Assembly: GCA_036337295.1 (NCBI GenBank) | Contig: JAYZEN010000009.1 | Coordinates: 62,001-126,000, forward strand | Reading direction: 5' to 3' | Length of the DNA: 64,000 nucleotides | Source: Ketobacter sp036337295 | Lineage (GTDB): Bacteria > Pseudomonadota > Gammaproteobacteria > Pseudomonadales > Ketobacteraceae | Shown: positions 50,666 to 58,770 of the stretch, in pieces | How positions within the stretch are numbered: the stretch's first letter is position 1 | Layout of the letters: the number at the start of each line of letters is the position of its first letter | Program-made: the position numbers and the translations under genes | Notes under the pieces: model-generated | The model's database searches: none | Seen by the model: the letters and a program-made list of their open reading frames with translations, nothing else | Told to the model about the DNA's origin: nothing

Positions 50666-52009
50666 ATGCAGTATCTCACGGAAGACGTTCAGGAAAAGGT
50701 CAGGAGTCAGGGCCAGCTCATTCCGTCCCTCTATGGTGGGGTGGATTTCACCAAGGTGCCTATGCGTTTTGCTGGTGACGAGCAGGATGAGAGCTGTCTG
50801 CCTGCGCGCCAGAACGAACGGCGTAAAGTCATGCTCAAAGACGTTGACCGTATCGATCGCTATCGCGCTTACACCATGTTGGGGGATACGGTGGCGGATG
50901 CCTACGCGGCCTTGTCACCGGAGTACGGTTTTCGCAACCTGATCGGAATGCTCACCACTGCCTGTGAAAAGGGGTTGAAGGCCGTACCAAATGCTCCTCA
51001 GGAGCTGGTTAATTTCATCAATGCGATGGAAACCATACCGGAGTGGCTGGATATGGAGTTGGTGGAGGAAGGGGCACGAATCACCCGGATTCAAATGGGC
51101 ATACAGGTTCCGTTTGTGATTCGAGGTGTGTTTATCTCCACGTTCACCAACAAGTATTCGGGTTTGCCAATGGCGTTAACCGGCACCCTGGCTGGTCAAT
51201 CTTCGGCACGAAGAATACAGGAAACCTCAAGCTTTTTTACTACGGCCTGCCTGCCCGGTGCGCTTGAGCGGCGTGGTGTTGGGTTCAGGGCGGCGGCCAT
51301 GGTTCGGCTGATGCACTCCATGGTGCGCTTTAATTTGCTGACCAACTCCAAGCGCTGGGACACGGCCGTTTACGGTATTCCCATCCCCCAAATTGATCAG
51401 ATGCCGGCGGGTATGGTGCCAGCGCTTCTGGTAGCGCGCAAAGCCATCAAGCGAAAGAGCAAGAAGTTTACTCAGCGGGAACGTGCTGTGGTTGAGTTCT
51501 GTCGTTATCAAAGTTATCTGCTCGGATTGCCGGAGGAGCTGTTACCCGGTACGCCAGAGGGGATCATTGAAGTCATTATGACCTACTTTGGCACCCTGCG
51601 TGATGGATATGACGACGAAACCTGTGGTGCGCTGGCCAGAGCAACCATGGAGGCCTACCGACCCCAGGATAAAAGTCTGCGCAGCCGAATCTACAACAGT
51701 TTTGAATGCAGTTTTTCCCGTGTGTACTTTGAGTGGCTGTTTCCCGGATCGGGTAAAGGGTCCATGGCCAAACAAATGGGCATTGAGTCCGGCATCATGG
51801 ATTATGTGAGGTTTTTTCTCGTGGCGATTTATCTGGCGCCAAAAGTTGGGTTTCACCTGGTAGCGTCCAGGTTACCGATTCTCAATCGATCAGCTGACAG
51901 GATTCTGGTTCGAAAGATCAACCGGCTGTTAGTGGAGTACGGCCATGCCGAGTACACCACCGACGCTTCGCAATACACCGACGGCAACAACGAGGCTGCA
52001 ACCGTCTAG
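50666..52009 (+). CDS. MpaB/Lcp-family haem oxygenase (DUF2236, rubber-oxygenase-like)
   Basis: A 447-residue protein of the oxygenase MpaB / latex-clearing-protein superfamily. Arg183, Thr187 and His217 match the Lcp positions R164, T168 and H198 (known from Streptomyces K30, by memory), with the Thr-to-His distance of 30 residues identical. The Lcp Lys167 position is Glu186 here (RRIQET). The family binds haem b and cleaves isoprenoid double bonds. Unlike Lcp it has no Tat signal, so it is probably cytoplasmic. Possible starts are TTG 50660 and ATG 50666. It is followed by a FadL-type channel. Confidence 0.82.
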   Translation: MQYLTEDVQEKVRSQGQLIPSLYGGVDFTKVPMRFAGDEQDESCLPARQNERRKVMLKDVDRIDRYRAYTMLGDTVADAYAALSPEYGFRNLIGMLTTACEKGLKAVPNAPQELVNFINAMETIPEWLDMELVEEGARITRIQMGIQVPFVIRGVFISTFTNKYSGLPMALTGTLAGQSSARRIQETSSFFTTACLPGALERRGVGFRAAAMVRLMHSMVRFNLLTNSKRWDTAVYGIPIPQIDQMPAGMVPALLVARKAIKRKSKKFTQRERAVVEFCRYQSYLLGLPEELLPGTPEGIIEVIMTYFGTLRDGYDDETCGALARATMEAYRPQDKSLRSRIYNSFECSFSRVYFEWLFPGSGKGSMAKQMGIESGIMDYVRFFLVAIYLAPKVGFHLVASRLPILNRSADRILVRKINRLLVEYGHAEYTTDASQYTDGNNEAATV

Positions 52010-52083
52010 GTGGATACGGCTGTGCCGAATAATAAAAAAAATAAAATCTAAGAAAAAGAAAAGTTTTGTGGGGGGTAGTAGTG

Positions 52084-53727
52084 ATGTTGAAGGTTTCAAA
52101 TGCAACACTGGCACGGGTGTGCGGTGGCCTGTGTGTTATGGCGTCCTGTGACGGTTTTGCGGCGATTGTCGAGAATCTCACAGTGGGCAACGCAAAAGCA
52201 CTGGCGTTGGGGAATGCCGTCACCGCGGACCCCCCGGGGATCGACTCCATACATTTCAACCCGGCCGGCTTGGTCAAGTTAGATGGTCGCCAGATGAACC
52301 TTAAGCTATTGGTGGCCGCCAATAAGTTTGAAGTGGATTTTGGTGGGCATGACAGCCGAACACAGCAGGCCCTTGATGACTATGGTTACGATGATGAGGC
52401 GGCGTACTCGAGCAGTGAAACTTCAACGATAGGGATAAAAGTGCCCTTCACCGATGGCGTTAAGGAATGGCCGCTACCTTTCCTGGTTATGCCCCTGGGG
52501 GGAGCCTCCTACAGTCCGCCGGGAGCAGAAGTCACCTACGCCACCGCGGTTTATACACCGATGGCGGCGGGCTATATCCGCGATGAAGACGATCCAGGTC
52601 GCTTCATGGGCGAAGAACTGTCTTTGGTAAAAATAACATATTTTTCCCCATCCTTTGGATTCCAGTTAACGGATACCGTATCCGTGGGTGCATCGGTTGG
52701 TATGTCCTGGCAGGGAGCCGGAGTAAAGTTGCCTCTGCGTGTGCCCAACTCCGTCCTGATATTCGCGGATACATTGGTGAATCTGTTCCAGAATCAAGGC
52801 CTGTGTCCCGATCCAGATGATGCTACGCCATTTCTGGATTTATGTGGTGGGACAGTAGGCCCCTATACCGAAATTTTTGATTTGGAAGTGGATGCAGAGG
52901 CACCGCTGGTTTGGAACCTCAACATCGGCGCGCTGTGGGAGCCGACGCCCTGGTTTTCCTGGGGGTTTGTGTATCAGGCCGAGAGTGTAGGGCACTTGGA
53001 AGGTTCATACCGGCTTGAGTATGGTGATGAGTGGGTTGATTTCTTCGGTAACTTTTACCAGTCGGATGCCTGGAGCGTCGTTAACGCAGTAATTCCTTTC
53101 CCAACCGGGTTGCGAGAGTCGTCCGCGGGGGTAGGGGTTGAAACCGGCGATGTCACCATGGATGTGATCATGCCGGCACATTTCTCCACCGGTGTCAGCG
53201 TGCAGATGACCCCGTCATGGAAGGTTAACTTCGATGTCAAATGGACTGATTGGGGGGCATGGGAAGGTCTGGAGCTGCAGTTTGATAAGGAACTGGACTA
53301 CCTCAAGCTGGCAACTCTTCTATCTGAAAACGCAGAATTAAAGACCCTTACGATTCCGCGTAACTATGAAAGTGTGTGGAACTGGGCGCTGGGTGTGGAG
53401 TATCAATACAACAACAATCTGGCCTTAAGGTTTGGCTATGAGCCGCGTAAGTCATCGATTCCGGATGATAAGCAAGATGTTCTGCTGCCGCTCGGTGATG
53501 CGGAGTTGTTCGCATTCGGGTTTGAGTATCGGTTCGGCGCAGATCAGGTGCTCGAGGCCGGTGTAGGTTATCTCCATGCGGAAGCGGATGTGCCCGCTGG
53601 TAGCAGTACCAACGCCAATAGTTCAGATCAATTGAACAACATTATCTATAACCCTTACGCCGGTACAGATTTTAGTTCACAGGTGCAGGGGTTGCTGTTT
53701 GAGCTGAGTTATACCAGTACGTTCTAA
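52084..53727 (+). CDS. FadL/TodX-type outer-membrane channel
   Basis: A 547-residue outer-membrane beta barrel, longer than the usual 420-450. Signal peptide at residues 1-27 (MLKVSNATLARVCGGLCV; cleavage near GFA-AIV), then the hallmark NAKALALGNAVTADPPGIDSIHFNPAGL. The C-terminus ends in FELSYTSTF with the terminal Phe of outer-membrane proteins. It would admit hydrophobic compounds such as fatty acids or terpenoids. ATG 52084 follows a GGGGGG-rich ribosome-binding site. It is 74 bases after the MpaB/Lcp-like gene, likely the same operon. Confidence 0.92.
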   Translation: MLKVSNATLARVCGGLCVMASCDGFAAIVENLTVGNAKALALGNAVTADPPGIDSIHFNPAGLVKLDGRQMNLKLLVAANKFEVDFGGHDSRTQQALDDYGYDDEAAYSSSETSTIGIKVPFTDGVKEWPLPFLVMPLGGASYSPPGAEVTYATAVYTPMAAGYIRDEDDPGRFMGEELSLVKITYFSPSFGFQLTDTVSVGASVGMSWQGAGVKLPLRVPNSVLIFADTLVNLFQNQGLCPDPDDATPFLDLCGGTVGPYTEIFDLEVDAEAPLVWNLNIGALWEPTPWFSWGFVYQAESVGHLEGSYRLEYGDEWVDFFGNFYQSDAWSVVNAVIPFPTGLRESSAGVGVETGDVTMDVIMPAHFSTGVSVQMTPSWKVNFDVKWTDWGAWEGLELQFDKELDYLKLATLLSENAELKTLTIPRNYESVWNWALGVEYQYNNNLALRFGYEPRKSSIPDDKQDVLLPLGDAELFAFGFEYRFGADQVLEAGVGYLHAEADVPAGSSTNANSSDQLNNIIYNPYAGTDFSSQVQGLLFELSYTSTF

Positions 53728-53787
53728 AGCGCGGCATTTGACCGACGGATGTAAGGTTGTGTGGTGGAGAAAGAGTTCAAGCAGTGG

Positions 53788-54399
53788 CTAAGCATTGGTG
53801 GGGGGTGTGAGCAGTGCCACAATCATATCTGAAAGAATGTGTGCCAGCTTTTTCTCAGTCATGGTGTTGTTCGGTGCGCTGCGCAGATAGCGCACCACTG
53901 TGAACAGGGTGGAATTGATCAGGACATACAGTTTGCCCTCCAGGTGCTGCACAGGGTAATCCTGATAGTGCCGTAGGAAATATGGCTGCGCCATCGACAG
54001 AAAGAACTTCTCCAGCGGGTCCAGAAGCCTTTCAAGCGGAAGGCTGTTCCAGTTCTTCATGATTTCCAATGACAAGGGATCGTTTCTGATGGCTTCTATT
54101 CCATACAGAATAAGATAGTTGCTCACGGTTTTCAGGTCGAAATCAACATATCCCAATTGCGTGGCGTGCTCCCGAAACACATTGGCTACTTTGACGCTAA
54201 CGCGTTCCATCAATGCCTCCAGTAATGCTTCCTTATCCGGAAAGTATTGATACAAGGATCCTATGCTGACGCCGGCTGTTTCGGCAATGTGGTTGGTCGT
54301 GGTGTCTTCCAGTCCGCGCTCTGCCAATGTGGTGGCAGTAGCATCAAGTAACCGTTCAACCATCTCGCGTGAGCGTTTTTGTTTTGGCATCTTTCGCAT
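53788..54399 (-). CDS. TetR-family transcriptional regulator
   Basis: A 203-residue repressor-type protein: N-terminal helix-turn-helix (about 10-60) REMVERLLDATATTLAERG, then TTTNHIAETAGVSIGSLYQYF. The C-terminal domain is the ligand/dimer part. It converges with the FadL gene and is divergent from the arylsulfotransferase-like gene; inverted repeats lie in that gap (54539-54565), so it probably controls the locus. TetR-type regulators (LcpR) govern lcp in rubber degraders. Confidence 0.9.
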   Translation of the reverse strand: MRKMPKQKRSREMVERLLDATATTLAERGLEDTTTNHIAETAGVSIGSLYQYFPDKEALLEALMERVSVKVANVFREHATQLGYVDFDLKTVSNYLILYGIEAIRNDPLSLEIMKNWNSLPLERLLDPLEKFFLSMAQPYFLRHYQDYPVQHLEGKLYVLINSTLFTVVRYLRSAPNNTMTEKKLAHILSDMIVALLTPPTNA

Positions 54400-54538
54400 G
54401 TTGAATCCAGGAAAAAGCGAGTTAAATAAGAGTTGATGTTCAAAATATGTTAAGTGCTAAATTTCCGCTAATCAAGGATCATTGGTGCAGAACAACCCAT
54501 TCAATTTCCATTTTTGAGATGTTGCGGGTGTGTGGTTA

Positions 54539-54565
54539 ACACTCGTAGTGTGAATTCGTATACAC
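54539..54565. promoter_or_regulatory. Candidate TetR operator region
   Basis: ACACT-CGT-AGTGT (54539-54551) is a perfect 5-bp inverted repeat, overlapping a second weaker symmetric element GTGT-N10-ACAC (54548-54565). Divergent location between regulator and structural genes supports an operator; arms are short. Confidence 0.4.
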
Positions 54566-54670
54566 GATGTGGCAGCAGGAAAATATGGACTGTTTATGAT
54601 TGATTTACCTCTGTTTTGCCTGTGTGTTCTGAGTCCATTATGAGCGCATGATGGCTCAGGTATTCGTTGT

Positions 54671-54700
54671 TGATCTTGGGCTATGTGATCTTGGGTTATG
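54671..54700. repeat. 15-bp tandem duplication upstream of the lipoprotein gene
   Basis: TGATCTTGGGCTATG (54671-54685) and TGATCTTGGGTTATG (54686-54700), one mismatch. Confidence 0.88.
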
Positions 54701-54777
54701 TAGAGGATGTTTGTGATTCACATTCCTTGATCACGAAAATGCACACTAATAAAAACAAAAATAATGGGAGCTGGGTT

Positions 54778-55968
54778 GTGAAGTTTGCTCAAACGCCGAT
54801 GTTAGTGGTGTTGTCGATTTTATTGTCCGCCTGTAAGTATACGGTAACCGTGCACGACCCTGAGAAAGTGTGGCCGGGTTATGTGTTGCCTTCACGTTCC
54901 CTGGGTAGCACAACATCTGTTATGGATCTGGACGGGAACAACGTCAAAACTTACCCGTGCCCCGGGTTTCCCGCCAAAATGTTGGATGACGGTTCCATTA
55001 TTTGTAATAACATCAAGGTTGGTCGATTGGTCATACCGGAGATTCGTCAGGTCTCCTATGACGGTGAGGTTCTTTGGCGGTTCCGGGGGTGGTCCAATAA
55101 CTCGGCCAAGCAACATCATGACTTTCAGGTTTCCGGTAATCCGGTTGGCTACTACGTTCCCGGCATGTCTATGGTGGGCCCGGCCCATGGCGGCAACATT
55201 CTGATAATGGCGAACAACACGCTGGCGCCTTGGGAGCAGGACATACACTTCGGCTTCCTGAAAGACGATGTGATCTACGAAGTGGACCCGCTTGGAAACA
55301 TCATTTGGGAATGGCATGCCAGTGATCATGTGGATGAGATGGGTTTCACGGATTCTGCGTTGAAAAGCATTCGCCGCAGTTTGTCTAACGACTGGCTGCA
55401 CATGAACACCGTATCCTATCTGGGTCCGAACAAATGGTATGACGAGCTGGGCGATGAACGGTTTCATCCCAACAACTTGATTGTAGGCTCGGCCAAATCG
55501 AACTGGGTTGCCATTATCGACAAAACTAATGGTCAACTCGTTTGGAGAATGGGCCCGGACTATTCTGAAGGCATGCCCGGAGCCAATCTGGGCGGTATCC
55601 GATTCTCCCATAGCGCTCACATTATTCCTAAAGGACTGCCCGGCGAGGGAAACATCCTGGTATTTGACAACGGAACTTCGTCGGGGCGAGGTGATCTGGC
55701 GTTAAAGGGTTCCCTTCAATCCCGGGTGTTGGAGTTCAATCCAATTGATTTTTCCCTGGTGTGGGAATACACAGATGACCGTCTGTTCAGCCCGAACATG
55801 AGCAGCGCTCAACGCCTGCCCAACGGTAATACCTTTATAACGGAGGGGCTGAGTGGAACGTTGTTAGAGGTCACTCCAGAGAAGGAATTGGTGTGGGAAG
55901 CACACGGCCCGCCAACCTATCGTGCCTACCGGATACCCTATGAGTGGGTGGATCAATATTCTCAATAG
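54778..55968 (+). CDS. Arylsulfotransferase (ASST)-family lipoprotein
   Basis: A 396-residue exported protein: signal peptide with lipobox ILLSAC, lipidated Cys19. The mature part is a beta-propeller-like domain of the arylsulfotransferase family (IIWEWHASDHV; NDWLHMNTVSYLGPN; IRFSHSAHIIPKGLPGEGNI; AQRLPNGNTFITEG), with several conserved His. Classic ASST moves sulfate between phenols in the periplasm; other members have unknown activity. GTG 54778 has GGGAG upstream; ATG 54739 is an alternative giving a longer signal. First gene of a run leading to the molybdenum hydroxylase. Confidence 0.84.
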   Translation: MKFAQTPMLVVLSILLSACKYTVTVHDPEKVWPGYVLPSRSLGSTTSVMDLDGNNVKTYPCPGFPAKMLDDGSIICNNIKVGRLVIPEIRQVSYDGEVLWRFRGWSNNSAKQHHDFQVSGNPVGYYVPGMSMVGPAHGGNILIMANNTLAPWEQDIHFGFLKDDVIYEVDPLGNIIWEWHASDHVDEMGFTDSALKSIRRSLSNDWLHMNTVSYLGPNKWYDELGDERFHPNNLIVGSAKSNWVAIIDKTNGQLVWRMGPDYSEGMPGANLGGIRFSHSAHIIPKGLPGEGNILVFDNGTSSGRGDLALKGSLQSRVLEFNPIDFSLVWEYTDDRLFSPNMSSAQRLPNGNTFITEGLSGTLLEVTPEKELVWEAHGPPTYRAYRIPYEWVDQYSQ

Positions 55969-56023
55969 TCTGTGAAGACTCGTAGATAACAACAAGTAAT
56001 GCAGATATTCAAGGGAGGCCCCC

Positions 56024-56476
56024 ATGCCTGAACTGATGATTAATGGGACAAAAGTTACTGTTGATGTGCCGGATGGAATCCCCCTGCTGTGGGTGTTAAG
56101 AGATTTCCTTCACTTGACCGGCGCGAAATACGCCTGCGGCGTTGGTTTATGCGGCAGTTGTACGGTGCATGTTGATGGTGAACCTTTCAAGTCTTGTATC
56201 TACCCTGCCAGCAATGCAGTAGGCCGTGAGATCACAACTATTGAGGGGGTCGGACAAACCAGTATGGGGCAAAGAGTACAACAAGCCTGGACTGAACAGA
56301 ATGTGCATCAGTGTGGCTACTGTCAAACCGGTCAGATTATGTCAGCGGTAGCCCTGCTGAGCGAGAATCCCAATCCCAGTGACGCTGACATAGATTCAGC
56401 CATGTCTGAAAATCTGTGCCGCTGCGGTGTCTATAACCGAATCCGCAAAGCCATCCACAGCGTTGCTGATAGTTGA
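56024..56476 (+). CDS. Molybdenum hydroxylase 2Fe-2S subunit (IorA/OxiA-like)
   Basis: A 150-residue subunit with two 2Fe-2S clusters: plant-type Cys38, Cys43, Cys46, Cys58 (CGVGLCGSCTVHVDGEPFKSC region) and helical-type Cys97, Cys100, Cys132, Cys134 (CGYCQTGQIM; CRCG). It carries electrons from the molybdopterin subunit encoded next. Similar pairs include isoquinoline 1-oxidoreductase and the oxiAB genes next to lcp in Streptomyces K30 (by memory). Strong ribosome-binding site (AGGGAGGCCCCC). Confidence 0.94.
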   Translation: MPELMINGTKVTVDVPDGIPLLWVLRDFLHLTGAKYACGVGLCGSCTVHVDGEPFKSCIYPASNAVGREITTIEGVGQTSMGQRVQQAWTEQNVHQCGYCQTGQIMSAVALLSENPNPSDADIDSAMSENLCRCGVYNRIRKAIHSVADS

Positions 56477-56494
56477 TTGCGGGAGAAATTTATC

Positions 56495-58654
56495 ATGACT
56501 CAAGAGGCTCCTGTAACCCGTCGATCCTTTCTGAAACTCTCTGCAGTTGCCGGTGGTGGAATGCTGGCAGCTTGGCACATACCTGTGTCTGCAGCGGAAA
56601 ACGCTGCTGCTGCGGCCGATGGATCGATACAGCCCAATGCATTTGTTCGTATCAGTCCGGATAACAGTATTACGATCATCACGGCCGTAGCGGAGATCGG
56701 CCAGGGTACGTTGACATCCATCCCGATGTTGGTGGCGGAAGAACTCGACGCCGATTGGGAGCGGGTGACCTGGGAACTGGCGACGTCAACTCGTGAGTAC
56801 AACAATCCAAAAACATTCACCCAGCTCACGGCCGGCAGTTCGACCATTACGTCTCTGTATCGGCAACAGCGGGAAGCCGGCGCCGCCGTGAAAGAGGTGC
56901 TGATCAAAGCCGCTGCGAGGAAGTGGGGTGTGTCGGCCTCATCTCTGGAAACCGAGATGAGTAAAGTCATAGATCGCAGAAACAACCGAAGTGCAACCTA
57001 CGGTGAGCTTGCAGCTGATGCTGCCAGACTTGCTGTACCGCGGTCACCTTCATTAAAAAGATCGTCTGAATTCAAAATTATCGGTCAGTCCAAAGCGCGC
57101 TTGGATGGCGCTGACAAATCCAATGGATCTGCCAAATATGGTTTCGACCTCTATCTTCCTGGCATGCTTACCGCACTGGTTCAACGGGCGCCAAAATTTG
57201 GCGCCAAACTTGTCAGCTTTAATGCAACAGAGGTAAAGAGCTATCCCGGGGTCGTGGATGTGGTGGAGATACCAAGTGGAGTAGCGGTGATTGGAACTGA
57301 CTTTTGGTCGGTCAGACAGGGGCGTTTACGGCTACGGGCCCAGTGGGATTACAGTGATGCGGAGCAATTCTCTTCTGCTGATCAAATGGCCCGCTATGAG
57401 AGCTTGATGGATGCGCGGGGAACGGTGCGCAAGAATACAGGCTGGGTCGCCATCGCGCAGGCGCGAGCCGATCAGGAATTGGAATCTACCTACCAGTTTC
57501 CGTATCTGGCCCATGTGCCCATGGAGCCTCTTAATGTAGTGATCGATTATGATGGGAGGAACTGCGATATTTGGTGCGGCACCCAGTGGCCGGATGCAGA
57601 TCGATCTGCCGCTGCTAGTGTGCTGGGTCTCCCGATACGACGAGTGAATTTTCATACCATGCTCAGCGGCGGCGGGTTTGGTCGGCGTGGCACCATGGAT
57701 CAGGACTTTGTCCGCGAAGCAGCACACCTGGCCAAAATCGTGAAGAAGCCGATCAAGCTGGTCTGGACCAGGGAAGATGACATCAAAGGTGGATACTACC
57801 GACCCAGCGCAGTGGTGCGGTTGAAAGGCAGTCTCAACCGGAGGGGGGAGGTGACCTCTATCATGGGGCGCATTGCGTCACAATCCGTAGCCATTGGTCC
57901 ATTGATGGAGGCGTTCATTGCGCTGGTTGGGGAAGACGCGAGAACGGCGCAAGGTATACAGGATATGCCCTATGATATCCCCAATCTGCGGGCCGAAGTG
58001 CACTATGAAAAAAGCAGTGTACCGGTAACCTGGATGCGATCGGTTGCCAACTCATTCAATATATTCGCGCTGGAAACGTTTATAGACGAGCTGGCCGAAG
58101 CGGCCAGCCAGGATCCTTATGAATTCCGTCGCAATATGTTGGGGAACAACGCCCGCTGCCGTCAGGTGCTGGATGTCGTGGCGGCGGCTGCAGACTGGTC
58201 GACCCCTGCGCCTGCTGGTATCTATAGGGGTATTGCGCTTCTTAATTCATACAACAGTTATATAGCTCAGGTTGTGGAGGTCCGTCTCGAAGGAGAACAA
58301 ATCACTGTGGTTCGTGTGATCAGTGCTGTGGATTGTGGTGTTGCCGTTAACCCCGACCTTGTGAATGCCCAGATTGAATCCGGTATCGTGTTTGCGCTGT
58401 CATCAGCCATGGGAAAAATCAGCTTCAACGATGGCATGGTGGAGCAGAATAACTATTTCGATTATCCCATTTTGAAGATGGACCAATCTCCTGCAATTGA
58501 AACTCATCTTGTTAACAGTGATGAGGACCCGGGCGGAGTGGGTGAGCTGGGTGTTCCCTGTGTGGCTCCGGCTTTGGCCAACGCACTCTACCAAGCCACA
58601 GGAGAGCGTATAAGGTCGTTGCCCATGTTTGATCATAATCTTCAACTGAACTAG
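56495..58654 (+). CDS. Molybdopterin-binding hydroxylase/aldehyde oxidase subunit (IorB/OxiB-like)
   Basis: A 719-residue subunit of the xanthine dehydrogenase family in the IorB two-subunit type. Twin-arginine signal TRRSFLKLSAVAGGG places it in the periplasm. Molybdenum-cofactor segments include GGGFGRRGTMDQDFV and the C-terminal GGVGELGVP with the likely catalytic Glu. There is no FAD subunit, so electrons leave through the 2Fe-2S subunit, perhaps to a cytochrome c such as the one at 61393. Likely substrate: an aldehyde or N-heterocycle. ATG 56495 follows GGGAGAAATTTATC. Confidence 0.93.
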   Translation: MTQEAPVTRRSFLKLSAVAGGGMLAAWHIPVSAAENAAAAADGSIQPNAFVRISPDNSITIITAVAEIGQGTLTSIPMLVAEELDADWERVTWELATSTREYNNPKTFTQLTAGSSTITSLYRQQREAGAAVKEVLIKAAARKWGVSASSLETEMSKVIDRRNNRSATYGELAADAARLAVPRSPSLKRSSEFKIIGQSKARLDGADKSNGSAKYGFDLYLPGMLTALVQRAPKFGAKLVSFNATEVKSYPGVVDVVEIPSGVAVIGTDFWSVRQGRLRLRAQWDYSDAEQFSSADQMARYESLMDARGTVRKNTGWVAIAQARADQELESTYQFPYLAHVPMEPLNVVIDYDGRNCDIWCGTQWPDADRSAAASVLGLPIRRVNFHTMLSGGGFGRRGTMDQDFVREAAHLAKIVKKPIKLVWTREDDIKGGYYRPSAVVRLKGSLNRRGEVTSIMGRIASQSVAIGPLMEAFIALVGEDARTAQGIQDMPYDIPNLRAEVHYEKSSVPVTWMRSVANSFNIFALETFIDELAEAASQDPYEFRRNMLGNNARCRQVLDVVAAAADWSTPAPAGIYRGIALLNSYNSYIAQVVEVRLEGEQITVVRVISAVDCGVAVNPDLVNAQIESGIVFALSSAMGKISFNDGMVEQNNYFDYPILKMDQSPAIETHLVNSDEDPGGVGELGVPCVAPALANALYQATGERIRSLPMFDHNLQLN

Positions 58655-58770
58655 ATCGCCTAAATAAATATTCCACCGAGGGCCGCTGGCATTCTCGGGG
58701 AATTCGATCACCTGTAAATAAATAGAAAGCAATAACAATCATAAAAAAAGCAGTACGATTTGGAGTTTTT

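Larger units (their letters stand above)
54400..54777. other. 378-base divergent intergenic region
   Basis: No gene is seen. It holds the candidate operator at 54539-54565 and the 15-bp tandem repeat at 54671-54700. Short frames within it lack ribosome-binding sites or family features. Confidence 0.6.
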
